A DNA stretch of 64,000 bases. Origin: Parastagonospora avenae f. sp. tritici 18332-5. Taxonomy: Eukaryota; Ascomycota; Dothideomycetes; Pleosporales; Phaeosphaeriaceae. The notes beneath the pieces are model-generated. The model had not been told where the DNA came from, ran no database searches, and worked only from the letters and a program-made list of their open reading frames with translations. The stretch is taken from contig JAFJTR010000103.1 in NCBI GenBank assembly GCA_022559985.1, positions 1-64,000 of the forward strand. Direction: 5' to 3'. Shown here one piece after another: positions 22,061 through 33,677 of this stretch (its first letter is position 1; the number at the start of each line of letters is the position of its first letter). Both the position numbers and the translations under genes were made by a program.

Positions 22061-22942
22061 GCACGTTGCGCATGATGATTTCGACGTGACGATCATCTGG
22101 CAGAACATAGATAGACGTAGCAACTTTGTCATGTTCCGAAAGGAGTCGAGGGGTCCTATCGAGCGTATTCTAGGCGACTTCGCGACGGTGTTGGAGAGCG
22201 GGGTCATTGATCAAATCATCAGTATAAATGCAAGCAAGCACTTGTTCTGCGTGACGCTGGCGACTGAGAAGAATAAGGAGGATGGGGTGCTGGATCAGAT
22301 CTTGGCGGTTTTGTAGGCTAGCTGCAGTGTTTGATGCTCTAGTTGTTAATATTCCGCAATACACACTCCTTTGCCAGGAGACTGCCTCTATCATCGCTCT
22401 ATTTCCGAGCGGTTGTTGCATGTATACTGCTTTATCAAATGCCGGAGGTATTATCCAGCTATGCATAGGGAGTTAAATGGTGTTCGCCCTCAGATGGCCT
22501 GTTGGAGACTGCTTTAAACCTGTATTCCTGCTGCAATTACGAAGTAACACTGTCAGGTCTATGTGATTGCTGGATTATGCGTATCCGTTGTCTGGTTTTG
22601 AGCTGGAATAGGACATCTAGGAGATTATCTTCACCCAAAGTCATACTGCTGCTCCACAGTGCATCATTAAACATCTTAGAGTAAGCCTAAAAGGCTAAGG
22701 TTTAGTTACATCATCCTGATCAAGGTGTTAGAAACACTTCATTTCTAATGCATTTTAAACAGGCCAAGCACAAATTAGAAAGCAATAATAGATTTCAGCT
22801 GGGTTACTTTTGGAGTAGGTTACTGCCGTTGAAACCGGGTTTAGGTCAGGTGAAGATACAAGCATAAAAGCGCTATCAATTCTACATAAACATATCCTAT
22901 CCGCTCGCACTAATTTCCCTCGCCGCCACGTTCTTCGCCGCA
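22061..22942. other. Gap with one possible coding remnant
   Basis: A plus-strand open frame of about 95 codons ends at 22316 (it includes FDVTIIWQNIDRRSNFVM and ends LDQILAVL). It looks protein-like but overlaps the second exon of the cysteine-rich gene in another frame and has no ATG that I trust. It may be a leftover exon. The rest, to 22942, is AT-rich without recognised features. Confidence 0.4.
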
Positions 22943-24420
22943 TCAAACCTCCCTCTTCACCCCATTCGTCTGCCTCGGCCTCGGTGCATACAATGTCCCA
23001 TCACTCGCATCCGCACTCAAACCCTTCCTCCAAGTCGGTGTCCAGCCCTCCGCAAGCTTCAACCCCGCGGCCTTAAACGCCTGTTCGAAATCATGAATGA
23101 TGTCCGAAATATGCTCCAAGCCCAAACTAACACGGATCAGATCCGGCGTGACACCGCCCTTGATCTTCTCCTCGTCAGGGATCTGCTGGTGCGTCGTGCG
23201 CCATGGATGAATGATCAGTGTCTTTGCATCCCCGACGTTCGCGAGATGCGAGCAGAGTTTGAGGTTGTCCACCACGGCGGCGACTTCGGCGATGTTGCCT
23301 GCAACGCCGAAGGTGAGCACGCCTCCTTGGCCTTTTGCCAGCACCTTTTGCGCGAGGGCATAGTCGGAGTGTGTTTCAAGGCCGGGGTAGTTGACCCAGC
23401 TGACGTACGGCGATTTCTGAAGCCAATGCGCGAGCGCGAGTGTGTTGGAGACGTGCCTATCTGCTCGGAGTGCGAGCGTTTCTAGACCTTGGATGAAGAG
23501 CCAGGCGTTGAAGGGGGACATGCAGGGACCGAGGTCGCGCATGGCATCCATGCGGACTTTAGCGGAGAGCGATTTAAGGCCGTATGTGTCCCAGAAACGC
23601 ATGCCGTGGTATCCGTCGGCTGGTTCGGTCCTAATTTGATGTTAGGATTGGGAAGAAGAGGGGATGGGAAGTGGACTTACATGCAGGGAAACTTCCCGCT
23701 GGATGACCAGTCAAAGTGTCCGCCGTCGATGACTATCCCACCCATGGATGTACCGTGTCCACCAATCCATTTCGTGCAAGAGTGCGTTACGATATCTGCG
23801 CCGAGCTTGATGGGCTGGCACAAATACCCGCCCATACCGAACGTATTGTCCACGATCAGAGGCACGCCAGCCTGATGACACACCTCCGCAATCGCCGCGA
23901 TATCCGGCACATTGAACTGCGGATTACCGATCGTCTCGATATACACTGCCCGCGTGTTCTCATCAATCGCCTTCTTGATCTCCTGCGCATCATGCCCCTC
24001 GACAAATTTGCATGCAATGTTGAATTTCTTGAAGTACACACGGAACTGATTGAACGTGCCGCCGTAGAGATTCATTGTCGAGATGAAGTTATGTCCAGGC
24101 TCACAGATGGACGTTATCGCCATGAACTGTGCTGAGTGGCCGGATGCGGCTGCGACTGCGCCGACGCCGCCTTCGAGCATGGCCATGCGTTGTTCGAAGA
24201 CGGAGTTGGTGGGATTGCCCATCCGGGTGTATACGTAGCCTTCTTTTGACCAAGCAAATTTGGAGGCGCCGTCAGCGGCGTCTTCGAAGTTGTAGGAGCA
24301 TGTTTGGTACAGAGGGACTGCGCGAGATCCGTTGATGGGGTCGGGTTCTTGGGCGCCGTGGAGAGCGAGGGTTTCGAATTCTGGGGTTTTTGTGACGTTT
24401 CCTAGATGTCCTGATACCAT
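22943..24420 (-). CDS. O-acetylhomoserine (thiol)-lyase, PLP-dependent
   Basis: Exon 1 is 23681-24420 and exon 2 is 22943-23630, separated by a 50-bp intron (23631-23680); together 475 residues. This is a Cys/Met-metabolism PLP enzyme: FETLALHGAQEPDP at the N-terminus, YTRMGNPTNSVFEQRMA, ASGHSAQFMAI, VDNTFGMGGYLCQP and THSCTKWIGGHGT, where the Lys of SxTKW should form the internal aldimine. Then come GGVLTFGV and LIRVSLGLEH near the C-terminus. It makes homocysteine from O-acetylhomoserine and sulphide in the cytosol (fungal Met17/CysD class). Length and all key blocks are normal and no lesion is seen. It is a conserved gene between LTR-rich and gene-poor DNA. Confidence 0.95.
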
Positions 24421-26580
24421 CTTTTAGATTTGGCTATATTTTTTGTTGAGATTTTACACAAGGGAAGACCGAGTCTCAGTATGTCTTGAAGTGCTGATTG
24501 CGAGGTGGTGTTGTCATCTCGGATGCATTCACTCTCACACTGGCTATATAGCCCAATCTATTGTTCACCCGATGCAAGGCTATCTAAGTGTACCTGTCAG
24601 AATCTGCAGCCCCCACTTCGCTAAGTCCGTATCGCTGCGCCAGGGTGCAGCTCATGCCGCTCCATCAGGGGGTCAAAAACTGATTGATGTAGCTGCCACA
24701 ACACAAGCGGCAACGTCATCAGTAACACAAGGGTCTTTGTGCATACCTGCAGACCTAATCGTAGATCTGAGTAGGCCCGAATACGAAAATGCATGTACGA
24801 TGTTGAAGGAATGCCCTGATGCCGATGAAGATGCCGCTTCGGCGCCCCACGTTTTCACCCCACCGTGGTGGACCCTTGCGGCAGCAACCGCGCCTAACCA
24901 GACCACCAAACAACGGCTTCGGTAAAGGCTGCGTCCGCCTTGCATCGATTCCTCGGGTTGCATGTGATCTTGTGAGTAGACGATCGCACCCGGAACGTAT
25001 GATAGGCTGTCTTAAAGAGAGATATGTCATCGCTACGTCGGCGCCCACACTGTCACATCCGGAACAATTTTTACTGGCGCAATGGGCAGCCCTCACGGAC
25101 ATAACGTGCGCTGGCATTTTGGTGAAGAGCCAAGTGTAGCAGCTGAGTTGCAAACATCGGAATGAGTATTAAATAGCCCCGGTTCCTCACTTGAAGCCAG
25201 ATTCGAACCTACCATTTCACACTCAACGACTCTAAAGAAACCATCTAGCATGCTGAAGGATTCAACAGTACCAAGGCCCAAATATCACTGCAGGCTCGGC
25301 GAGGTCACAACATCCGCCGGTGTTGCTGCCCTAGACTCGATCAAGTCTGCTCTCCGAAGGTTCGCGTCTTGAAAACAAACCTTCTCGATAACGGTTGGGC
25401 TGGCATCGTTCCAAGTGACCCACTCGACCATAGCGCATTGAAGCTAAAGATCCTGCTAGCTGTGACAATGTCGAGCTGCACGTTTCATAGTCATGCGACT
25501 TGGGTGAGCGCAGCGGACTTTGGGCAAGAAAACTAAGAATTCATAAGGCGAGATGGTGGAGCATCGGCATCTTTTACTATGTGCTACTTCAACCAAGTAT
25601 TTGTCGCATGTGGATTCACCTTGGCCGACACTTTAGGGAAATTTCCTGCAAGACGTATGCGGATTTGCATACAGCTCGCAGTATGGACACTGCTATAGTC
25701 GATATCAATATTCTTACTCCTATTTGTCTCGTCCACGACGCGAAGCTACGCTGGAGATGCCTTCGTGGCAGCATCATGTATTGTTTTAGCCTGGTTTTGC
25801 TGAGCAGGCCTTGCTAAATGTTGTCTCTGGGAGCGGTTATTTCGTCTCAGAGTACATCTTCGTCGTTCAAGCCAGCCGCGTCGTGGCTAATGAAAGGCTA
25901 AGAGTAAAATGTAGAAAGATTAAGTGTACTGCTTTAGTCGAGCTTTGAACTGGTGTTCAGCTTGTAAAGTGAATAATGTAAGGATGGTTGACGTCATCGG
26001 CACGTGGCGAAAGCTCCGTGTAGCCTAATTAATTCCATTCTCTCAAGCCTCATCTTTATCTCCGCTGCACAGCATAGTCTGCTGATACTTACCCATTCTT
26101 CGTTACACATACAATCTTGCGATGGCGATAAGGTAGAAACAGCGAAAGCACTATAGAACCAACCTTGGAATATAGGAGTTGATGCACGACCTATCGCAGC
26201 GACAGGATCGGTCAGACTAGATGCACACAAGGGCGCAGTTGAACATTTCGATTGCCTGAACACACTAATCTCTAGCTTATAGGGCTTGGGCCGTGGTGGG
26301 ATGAGCGGCCTGACGAGGCTGAGCGCACCTCGCCGACATCTTCAACCACTAAGATTTCTTACAATTCTTCGATTCATCTTCTATGGAGAGAGCTGGTCGG
26401 AGAACATATGGCATCTGCCTAGATGGCTGCTAGTGAACATAGCCCTAAATAGCTCAGCCATGTGTGACCGCGAACGAGGCTGTGGTGTTTCAGCCACCTG
26501 GCGGGACCACTTGCACACCCGCCATAGCATCGTATGTCCGGAAAGCATAGCCTCGAGGTCTACATTTCAATAAATTCACT
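24421..26580. other. Gene-poor stretch, 2.2 kb
   Basis: No gene, repeat or RNA that I can support. The first few hundred bases are the probable promoter of the sulfhydrylase. Open frames are short, overlap on both strands and lack motifs. A GATTCGAACCT at about 25201 recalls a tRNA T-arm but has no matching acceptor or anticodon structure. Confidence 0.5.
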
Positions 26581-28680
26581 ATGTCAGACCTTGCCATCTC
26601 GCCATGTCCCTCCCGGGCGTCTCGTGACTCCGCGACACGATCGATCAAGAGCTCTGAGCACGCCGCCAAAGAGGTCGAACTTGATCCATTGCACCAAAGT
26701 CAGGATTTCAAGCTATCTCAACCAAAATACCACAAGCTTGCCATATTTCTTCTCATTTTGTACATTCCTTTGGTTATCATACCATGGGCTCTGATTTGCA
26801 TTATGGCTGAACGACCGCTGAGCGCCTCCTCCTACTACAATCAACACGGTCTCTCGAATCTGGAAATCGATCGCATTGAGAAATGGGTAGTCAGTATGAA
26901 TGTCTTGAAATCGATTGGTAGTCTTACCACCATCCCCGTCTTGTCTACTCTGATAGCTCAAGCCGCAGTCGTCTATAGCCATCAGCACCACAAAGACTCA
27001 AATTATCTTTTTCAATACCTCGTTGTGTTTGCAGATCGCGATTGGACCGATGCTGTTACTTTGTCCATGTCTTTGAAGTAGCCAGGTGGCATGTCTAACG
27101 GGGCCCGAAATCTGTTGTTCTTCGCAGCGGTTACGATCCTCATAGGGAAGTAGAAGGTGCCTCGAGATACTTCGTTTAATCACTGATTTTGCTTATAGGA
27201 TCCATACAGCAGCCTTTATATCAAATCTTGGTGCCCGTGGAAAGTGTTCTCGTTCTGAGCTGTCACGACACCAGCTATATGGACTATCTAATGTAACAGC
27301 CTTACTCATCTGGATCCGAGTGCCTCGAAAGATTCTAGCAGCAAAGGAGATCGGTTGGGATATGGAGCCAACGCAGATGGCTGTGACTTCTCAACGGGAA
27401 ATCTTTCCGAAATTTGTGGAACAATACGCCTGACTCTAGTGCGGACAAATTGTTGCTTCAAGATCATGGCAGTGACGTTTTTGTGGCGGCGTTGGAACAA
27501 GGAATTTCAACTGGAGTGTTGTGACAACACATCATGCGTCTCAACTCTTCAGTGGAGTGCCAACGTATTCAACGTGCCGCATTCCCATCACCGTGTCCAG
27601 GAGATCGCCCATTTACAAGAATATTCTCTCACGGGAACAATGCGACTCGCATCTGTGCGCCTGGTTTGCGTAGATTGTCATCGTGGACCATGTCACGGAG
27701 CAGGCAGGATATAGTCGGAGAGCTCTATATCGACATCCTAGAGCGGTTAGACATTGGCCGTCGGAACATTCTAGGCTATCGTAATTTGACCAGCAACTAT
27801 ACATTCGTTGCACCGCATCCACAACCAGGAGTTATTTCGAGCTTGGGAACTATCGCAACAACAACACGTGGGGCCCACTATTAGAGAAATGGCCCAGCCC
27901 AGAAGAAATGGCAACCGTATACAACAACTACATAGACCATTCTTCAGGTTCCACCTCATAGAATCCAAATTACCCTTCAGAGTTGTAATGCGTCCTTTTC
28001 GCTTATGTGTGTGTTGCATGCTAACCGTTTGACAGTGCTTATTCACCGAAGATTGAGAAAACTTATGAATACGTTCCTGGCCCTCTGAAAATGACGGCCA
28101 TCGCATTATTCGGCAAAAATACATATTTCGACATTGCCGCGCAAGCCTGGAATAGCTCCGCAAATGAGAACAGCAACATGTTGTCTGGAGAGCGTATCTG
28201 TAACGTCGTACCGTTTGCTCGCTTGGAGCCGAGAACGTGGGACGAATTGCATACAGATTCAGACACGAGATTTCCAGGATGCGATCCTAGGACTGAAACT
28301 GAGCCTGAGCAGTTACATGCTCGACAGTTCCTCTCAAAATGGTTGCACGGGTTCAACAACACAGGAATAGCTTTGACGGCATTATCCTCAGCTGTCTTTC
28401 TAGCTAATCGGGCTGTTGTAACAACGGATCAGTTCATCTCGCGCTACAGGATCGGGAGCAGTTCACGAGATGGTTACGGGCGATCGATTTATTCTGGGTA
28501 CGGAACCACGATAAGCAAGCCTCAACTATCGCTTTCGGTTGTAATCGGTATGAACAGTATCTTAGCCCTGGAACTGTTGCGCCTGGCTATCCTCGCATGA
28601 CTGATCTATCGTGGACCATCGGAAACCCGCTCCCTAGACGCCATGGCCTTTCTAAGCCTCAAAGAACGCATGGAGGAATA
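26581..28680 (+). pseudogene. Decayed large fungal membrane protein, unknown family
   Basis: The start at 26581 (MSDLAISPCPSRASRDS) leads into a cytosolic lead, a membrane helix (LAIFLLILYIPLVIIPWALI) and SYYNQHGL, a pattern I associate with a family of roughly 700-residue fungal membrane proteins of unknown role. A TAG at 27079-27081 interrupts SLK-stop-PGGMSNGARNLL in frame. Further pieces follow in shifting frames: SIQQPLYQILVPVESV (near 27210), GWDMEPTQMAVTSQ (near 27357), CPGDRPFT (near 27600), GNYRNNNTWGPLLEKW (near 27847) and a last block from 28091 with FLANRAVVTTDQF, SGYGTTISKPQLSLSVVIG and a stop at 28598. At least one nonsense codon and several frame changes are needed, so this is a pseudogene. 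Some frame changes could be unrecognised introns. Confidence 0.75.
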
Positions 28681-28988
28681 AAAGAGGTCGTCGTGACGAT
28701 GAAACCGGATAAGAATGCTATCAGAGCTGTTCTTTCACATTCACATTGTGGGGTGTTTTCAGATCAAGGCAAGTTCAAAGAAGTGGAACAGATGTACAAG
28801 ACAAACACCTCACAATGCGCATGGGGAAATTGCTACAAAGTACCATATTGCTCACAAGGTCGATGTCTCAGACATATATGCTTCTACCAAGTCAAGCATT
28901 TCCCGCAAACATCAGCAAGCACAAAGAGACTGGATCTCTCCGCAAGCCTGTCCATCCGATTCCACTTCCTACTTCCAATATCAGCACC

Positions 28989-29579
28989 ATGGTTCTAACA
29001 AGTAGCCAAACCGGCATCATCATCGCAGCCATCTCCGGTGTAGTCATCAGCTTAGTGATCATCAGTGCCCTAGTGTTTGGATGCAACCTGCCTTTCACAT
29101 TCTCCCACCGCAAACCGGCTCCAGCGCGGACGGACATCGAGGTGCAAAGGATTTCAACGGATGCAGAGTCAACGGAAGGGGAGTACGAACAATATGGTGA
29201 ACTTTTCATTGCGCCAAATAAGCAGCCCACACATGCAGCAATCGACATCATCTCACGCGTCGCAATGGCTCACGGGCTCCCTGGTCCAGCTAAGCCTAAG
29301 TCTTGCCCTGACTCGATGCACCGGCATCCTCCGCGCGTATCTCTAGATCTTCCCACTTCGACTCATCTTTCCGTCGCAGAGCAAAACCACGAATCATCCA
29401 AGGATACGCTATCTACTGAGCGCCGAAGTATGGACGATGCCACAGCTCAACTAAAAGCTGAGCGCATTCGTTCCGGAGAGCGGGCTGAAGTTGCGAAAGA
29501 TGAGGTCAGCAAAGTATCGGAGGATGTGGAGTCAAGTTTTGGGCATGGGAAAGGCATGGCAAATCTGTACGGCAAGTAG
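28989..29579 (+). CDS. Single-pass membrane protein with coiled-coil-like tail, 196 residues
   Basis: The ATG at 28989 has a strong context (CACCATGG). Residues about 5-30 (QTGIIIAAISGVVISLVII) form one membrane helix after a very short N-terminus, followed by a basic turn (SHRKPAPAR). The tail of 165 residues is polar; the last 60 (from STERRSMDD) are rich in Glu, Lys and Arg and could form a helix or coiled coil. The frame stays open upstream to 28746, but only this ATG has good context and the hydrophobic start. No family recognised. Confidence 0.6.
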   Translation: MVLTSSQTGIIIAAISGVVISLVIISALVFGCNLPFTFSHRKPAPARTDIEVQRISTDAESTEGEYEQYGELFIAPNKQPTHAAIDIISRVAMAHGLPGPAKPKSCPDSMHRHPPRVSLDLPTSTHLSVAEQNHESSKDTLSTERRSMDDATAQLKAERIRSGERAEVAKDEVSKVSEDVESSFGHGKGMANLYGK

Positions 29580-29681
29580 TAAATACCGATGAATTCTGAC
29601 ACCTGCGATTTCTCAAATGATAACGAAGATTAAGCCGAGTTCTGTGTCATTCCGGTGAGGTAAATGGAAATATATCCTGTA

Positions 29682-29895
29682 TGTTAGTAGCACTTCGTCT
29701 GCAGCGCGATAGTTGCAGTAAGTGGGTGTACAATATTGTACGATGGGGTTGATCAAGTTACGAGTGTATATTGTTGCAGATTGATGATGTTCGATCTATC
29801 GTACGAACGCGTTAATATACGTTTCTGCTGCGCACAGGCCTGCAGGCCTGTGCTTCAGCAGCTCACGTGATAATGAGGATTGCTATGTACGGACA
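29682..29895 (+). mobile_element. Solo LTR, family C (214 bp)
   Basis: TGTTAGTAGC...GTACGGACA flanked by CTGTA at 29677-29681 and 29896-29900, an exact 5-bp target duplication. The inside contains palindromes GTACAATATTGTAC and CAGGCCTGCAGGCCTG. A second, more worn copy is at 42596-42799. Strand is given relative to the shared orientation of the two copies, not from a clear promoter. Confidence 0.92.
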
Positions 29896-30027
29896 CTGTA
29901 TGTATTCAATCAATTTGATGAAACCGAACTAAAACTTCTATGCCTGTGAATATGTGTAGCCTGATGTAGTAACTTTTCTGTTTTTGAGATTGTTTTATTC
30001 AAGCCTTGAGACTTTTGCAGTGTATGT

Positions 30028-30196
30028 TGTCAGCCTGGCACCTCAGTTCACACGGTACACTGTGAACTGTATCTCACGTGACTCTGTTAGTCACTTGATT
30101 GCTCACCTGGTTGTGTATATAATCGCTCTCTTTCGCTCTCTCAATACAACAACCTTCTTCCTCCTTCATATCTACACTGTGCTCCCACATCCAACA
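30028..30196 (+). mobile_element. Solo LTR, family A (169 bp), second copy
   Basis: Starts TGTCAGCCTGG, ends CACATCCAACA, flanked by TATGT at 30023-30027 and 30197-30201. It has the same length as the copy in the P450 (7366-7534) but the opposite orientation. TATATAATCGC near 30116 followed by CTCTCAATACAACAACC is a classical LTR promoter and start region. Confidence 0.93.
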
Positions 30197-30201
30197 TATG
30201 T

Positions 30202-31431
30202 GAAGGTCGGACGCGAGTGTTGCCGCTGCCTGGTGCGTGATTATCCCCTCCAACCTTGCTTCGAATGCGAGAAGGTCATGTCGTATACTTGGCCGTTACT
30301 CACACATAATCGTGGGACGCGCAGTAAGTTTCATTCCTGGTCCGTACCAACTACTCCAGCGCCGTAGCTTGATGCGCGTTCGCCCCCGTCTTCGCGCGCT
30401 TCGTGAACTTCAATTCCGTGACCTCAGATGCTTCCTCAAACGCGTGTACCTGGACATCTCCCTCGCCTTCGCGTACATTTTGATCGAACGGATGATCGGC
30501 GGCTGGGTCGCTCATGCGGAAGCTGTTGCGGCCATTAGTCAACAAAAATGGGCTTGTGCAGCGGTTTCTGACTTACATAAAGCCGACTCAGAGGCATCGT
30601 TGAATATGGTAGGCAGATTGTGCCGCGTGTTACAGGTAAGTCGAGGTGTCGGTAAAGTCAAGGCAAGCAGTCTCATATAATCGAGCTAGCGGAGTGGAGG
30701 CAGCTCAACCGGGGGAATACACGGAGCTGGAACAATTTCTATTGGGTAGCGGAAAGGTTCCAGAGCCATTTGGATGCTAGATAATACAATCAGCATTGCT
30801 ACTGCGAGTTGATCTAGTGGACTTATCCAGGGAACATATGCTAAAAGCGCTGCTTGTCGCCCCCATGTGCGGCAATGATGTGACCACCCCATTTCAGGTG
30901 CTGGACGTCAATCGTTACGTTATTTCAAACACATGCCTGGATATATACGAAGGATTGTTGATCTGTTATGAGACATGGGAAAGTATTCGAAGTTTCACAG
31001 CCCGACCCATCAACCCATCTGTTGCCTCATCTAATATTGCTGCCACTATCCTCGCCCCTTTGTATGGTCACTCAAACGCCTACTTTGACCCCACCACTGT
31101 GAGCCATCTTTCTTGAATCCCTCGCATCGCTCTGAACCTTGATAATTCTCCACCCAACCAGAATCCCTCTTCGAGAAATCCGCACTCCAATCAAGATTCT
31201 CAATCGCAGCATACACCAGCCCAACATCTGACTACACAGTCAGAGAAGCAAGCACTACCGGATCTGAAAGCGAAGACACAGCGCGCATCTGCAGTTTCGG
31301 CGAGATAGCATGTCGCTAGATCTCTTTCGCTATCACGATAATGCGTGTAAAGAGCAGAATCCTGGCTTTTCTTTTCTCCAAGTTCGCGCTGAATACGAGA
31401 GTCCTGGACCATGCAATGTGTCCGGAATAAC
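30202..31431. other. Gene-poor stretch right of solo LTR
   Basis: A plus-strand frame to about 30680 has protein-like composition (it includes LRCFLKRVYLDISLAFAY) but no motif, no supported start and no partner exons. I do not call a gene. The rest to 31431 is non-coding as far as I can see. Confidence 0.45.
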
Positions 31432-32280
31432 TCACTTCATATGATTACATCTCTCGAACGCAGCATACACCGAGAAGACACGATCTCTGTCGCGAAACAG
31501 GTCTTTGACGAAGACGTTGAATTCGGCTGGGGACTTCGCGGCGATGGGGACGAGTGCAGCGGGTAGGTTGGTCGTGTCGGCGAAGCGGGCGCGGAGGTGC
31601 GAGAGTAGGAGCTCGTTGGATTTGCGGGCCCAGGGTAGTTTATGTTGTTGGGCTTGTTTCATCTTGTCACTCTAATCTCCTTCGTTCATGTCGGCTAGGA
31701 GAGCCTCCTCGGTCGCAGCTTGCTCTTGGATCCACGTCTGAAGCCCAAATATCGTGCGCTCGGCTTTGGAGATGTGCGCTTGTGCACTGAGCAGGCGGGT
31801 ATCTCGTGCTTCTACCGATTCGTTCGCGGGATGATCAGTCTGAATCTGGCGTCCTTTCAGGTAGTAATTATGCGCCGCAGTCTTCGAGTTGTGCATCATG
31901 ATTTCCGAGGTGAGCGTAGCGACCAACAACGAGTTGTGACCCGTCAATTTTCTATGAAGGACTGAGACTTGTCGATGGACCATACGTCGTCATTTCATCC
32001 ATTCAGCGTGGCCGGTGTCTGCGCCTATAGCTACGTTCAAGTCGAGGCTGCTCAAATTACCATGACGAAGGTATTCGAGGTCGGCGCGGCGACGACAGAT
32101 GTTTGTGGACTGAATGGTAGGTGGGCGCGTGGTAGGCCATCCTCCCTCTGTTGAGAACGGGGAACAGCCATCGCCTCGGAAGTTGACTTGTTTCAATCGC
32201 TTTGTCGGTGCGGGTGGGAGATGTTCGGGCAGAGGCTCTGTCGGGAAGTCGCTGATCAGTGCCTCCAAGCGCTCGGCCAT
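31432..32280 (-). pseudogene. Unknown protein gene with two in-frame stops
   Basis: One continuous reading phase of 283 codons from ATG 32280 (MAERLEALISDFPTEPLPEH) to 31432 is interrupted only by TGA at 31990-31992 (after HAEWMK) and TAG at 31672-31674 (after DMNEGD). Protein-like sequence continues in the same frame after each: a helical block with ISKAERTIFGLQTWIQEQA, then LPWARKSNELLLSHLRARF and FVKDLFRDRDRVFSVYAAFERC. With no indel needed, two point mutations explain the break. I do not recognise the family; it looks soluble, helical and charged. An intact version would be about 282 residues. Confidence 0.7.
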
Positions 32281-32869
32281 TGCTTGCTCATGAGGAGACG
32301 ATACTGATCAGGCTACTCAGTGGAATGTGCAGCAATGAGGAAAGCGTGTCAGGAATCTTTCCATACAGAAGAAATGTATAGCTCGACAACCCGAGCCGAG
32401 AATAGATAGAATTCTGGGACGGATGAGATCGATTTGTTTGACATGGATACTAGACGTAGGGAGACAAAGAAAATAGAAAAGAGGGTTGTGATTGACTGAT
32501 AGTATGGAAATGTTGTTGTAGAGTGACCCTAAAGTATACTGTAGCGAAGGAAGTTGAGGACTACGAATACTACACAATCCGCACTTTGCCCCGATAGCAA
32601 TGCAATACGAGCGCAGCACATACGACGTAAGTGAAGCCAATAGCTTCTCATACTGCAGCTTTAGCCGATTCATTCACAACCAGTTTTTTTGCACAAACGC
32701 GTTTGAGAGGACCCATAAATTCCACAGCGGGGATCACACCAGTTGTGAGGATCGTCGAAAGACCGCCCAGGCTTCCGACAGCTTGAGAACTGGCCGCAAT
32801 TACGACATTGAGAAGAGTAAATGCAACAGCAGCAACAAGGTTGCGCGATGCTGCCATGAAAAAGTATTT
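32281..32869. other. Intergenic with a possible small exon
   Basis: A minus-strand frame at 32648-32857 starts MAASRNLVAAVAFTLLNVV and has one hydrophobic helix, but lies just downstream of the RING-like gene's stop and has no supporting context. It may be a leftover of a longer RING-membrane protein like the one at 39971-40642. Not called as a gene. Confidence 0.4.
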
Positions 32870-33262
32870 TCACAAAATTGTAGTTGCGTCACCAAAGCTC
32901 AACGGATGTTCGTGTAGTACTCGTAAACTGGTGGCCAACATATCGTCTACCTGAAGATACAAGCCGCAATGCTCATTGAATGCGAACCAGGACGAGCTAC
33001 TTATGCGCTCAAGATACGATGGGGACCCGGGATGTTTGAGCCTGTGGTTCCAGAAAGGACAGGTCTCCGGAAGACGTCCCACCCATTGTCCAAAGCATGC
33101 TAGGCAAAGGGCATGGCCACATTCTATGATGCGGATAGCGCGGCATTCGGTATTGTCATGAAGCTCTTTACAGACTATGCACTGGTCATCACTAGCGGGG
33201 TGGGTGTGCGTGTATGGGTATTTGAACGGTCCAGTGAAGGTTTCATAGATAGTAAACGACAT
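32870..33262 (-). CDS. Small RING-finger-like protein, 130 residues
   Basis: The ATG at 33262 (MSFTIYETFTGPFKYPY) opens a 130-residue frame. The zinc pattern is CIVC, then IECGHALCLAC, then CPFWNHRLK. The first six positions fit a RING (C-x2-C, C-x-H-x2-C-x2-C), but the last pair reads C-P-F-W-N-H: the final Cys is replaced by Trp, with a His two residues on that might serve as ligand. The decayed paralogue at 39971-40642 has the parallel CTYWKH, so this may be a family feature rather than damage. RING proteins act as E3 ubiquitin ligases; whether this variant does is unknown. The C-terminal 50 residues have no motif. Confidence 0.65.
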   Translation of the reverse strand: MSFTIYETFTGPFKYPYTHTHPASDDQCIVCKELHDNTECRAIRIIECGHALCLACFGQWVGRLPETCPFWNHRLKHPGSPSYLERISSSSWFAFNEHCGLYLQVDDMLATSLRVLHEHPLSFGDATTIL

Positions 33263-33677
33263 ATCGATATTGTCGTATGCGGGTTGTGAAGAGAGTGGTA
33301 GGGTAGAGAAGAGTGAGTAGGGGAAGGGGGTGTATATATATGTACGAAGGGCAGCCGTACCTAGGTGGTGAATCGTTAGAGGCAATATTGTGATTTGACG
33401 AACGTATGGACAGAGGAAGCGCGACTGGAGAAGCCTCCATCACTGTGTATATACAAAGTGTGGTTCTATGGCTATATGCACAGCAGGGGTGAGGGTGAAG
33501 GAACGTGAGAGGACGAAGAGTGGAGAAGCACTAGTGGGCGCTAACGGCTTACGTAAACTGGCCCAAGCTCCACCCCACAGCCGCGGGCCGTTGCTCAGGC
33601 TGCGGCTCCGACAGCTCGACGGCTTTCTTATGCTCATAACTCGCACCTAAAGGACGACCACCCGCCTCTTCCGCCAA
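33263..33677. other. Shared upstream region
   Basis: Intergenic between the divergent RING-like and macro-domain genes. No further feature recognised. Confidence 0.5.

Noticed and set aside
22011..22316. Plus-strand frame overlapping the second exon of the cysteine-rich gene
   Set aside because: No ATG in good context, no splice acceptor joins it in frame to exon 1, no motif; kept only as a possible remnant.
24443..25153. Overlapping open frames on both strands
   Set aside because: Low-complexity shadows without recognisable domains or supported starts.
25190..25250. tRNA-like T-arm (GATTCGAACCT read on minus)
   Set aside because: No acceptor stem, D-arm or anticodon arm with correct spacing could be built around it.
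30237..30680. 147-codon open frame right of the solo LTR
   Set aside because: No motif, unsupported start, no adjoining exon; coding status cannot be argued.
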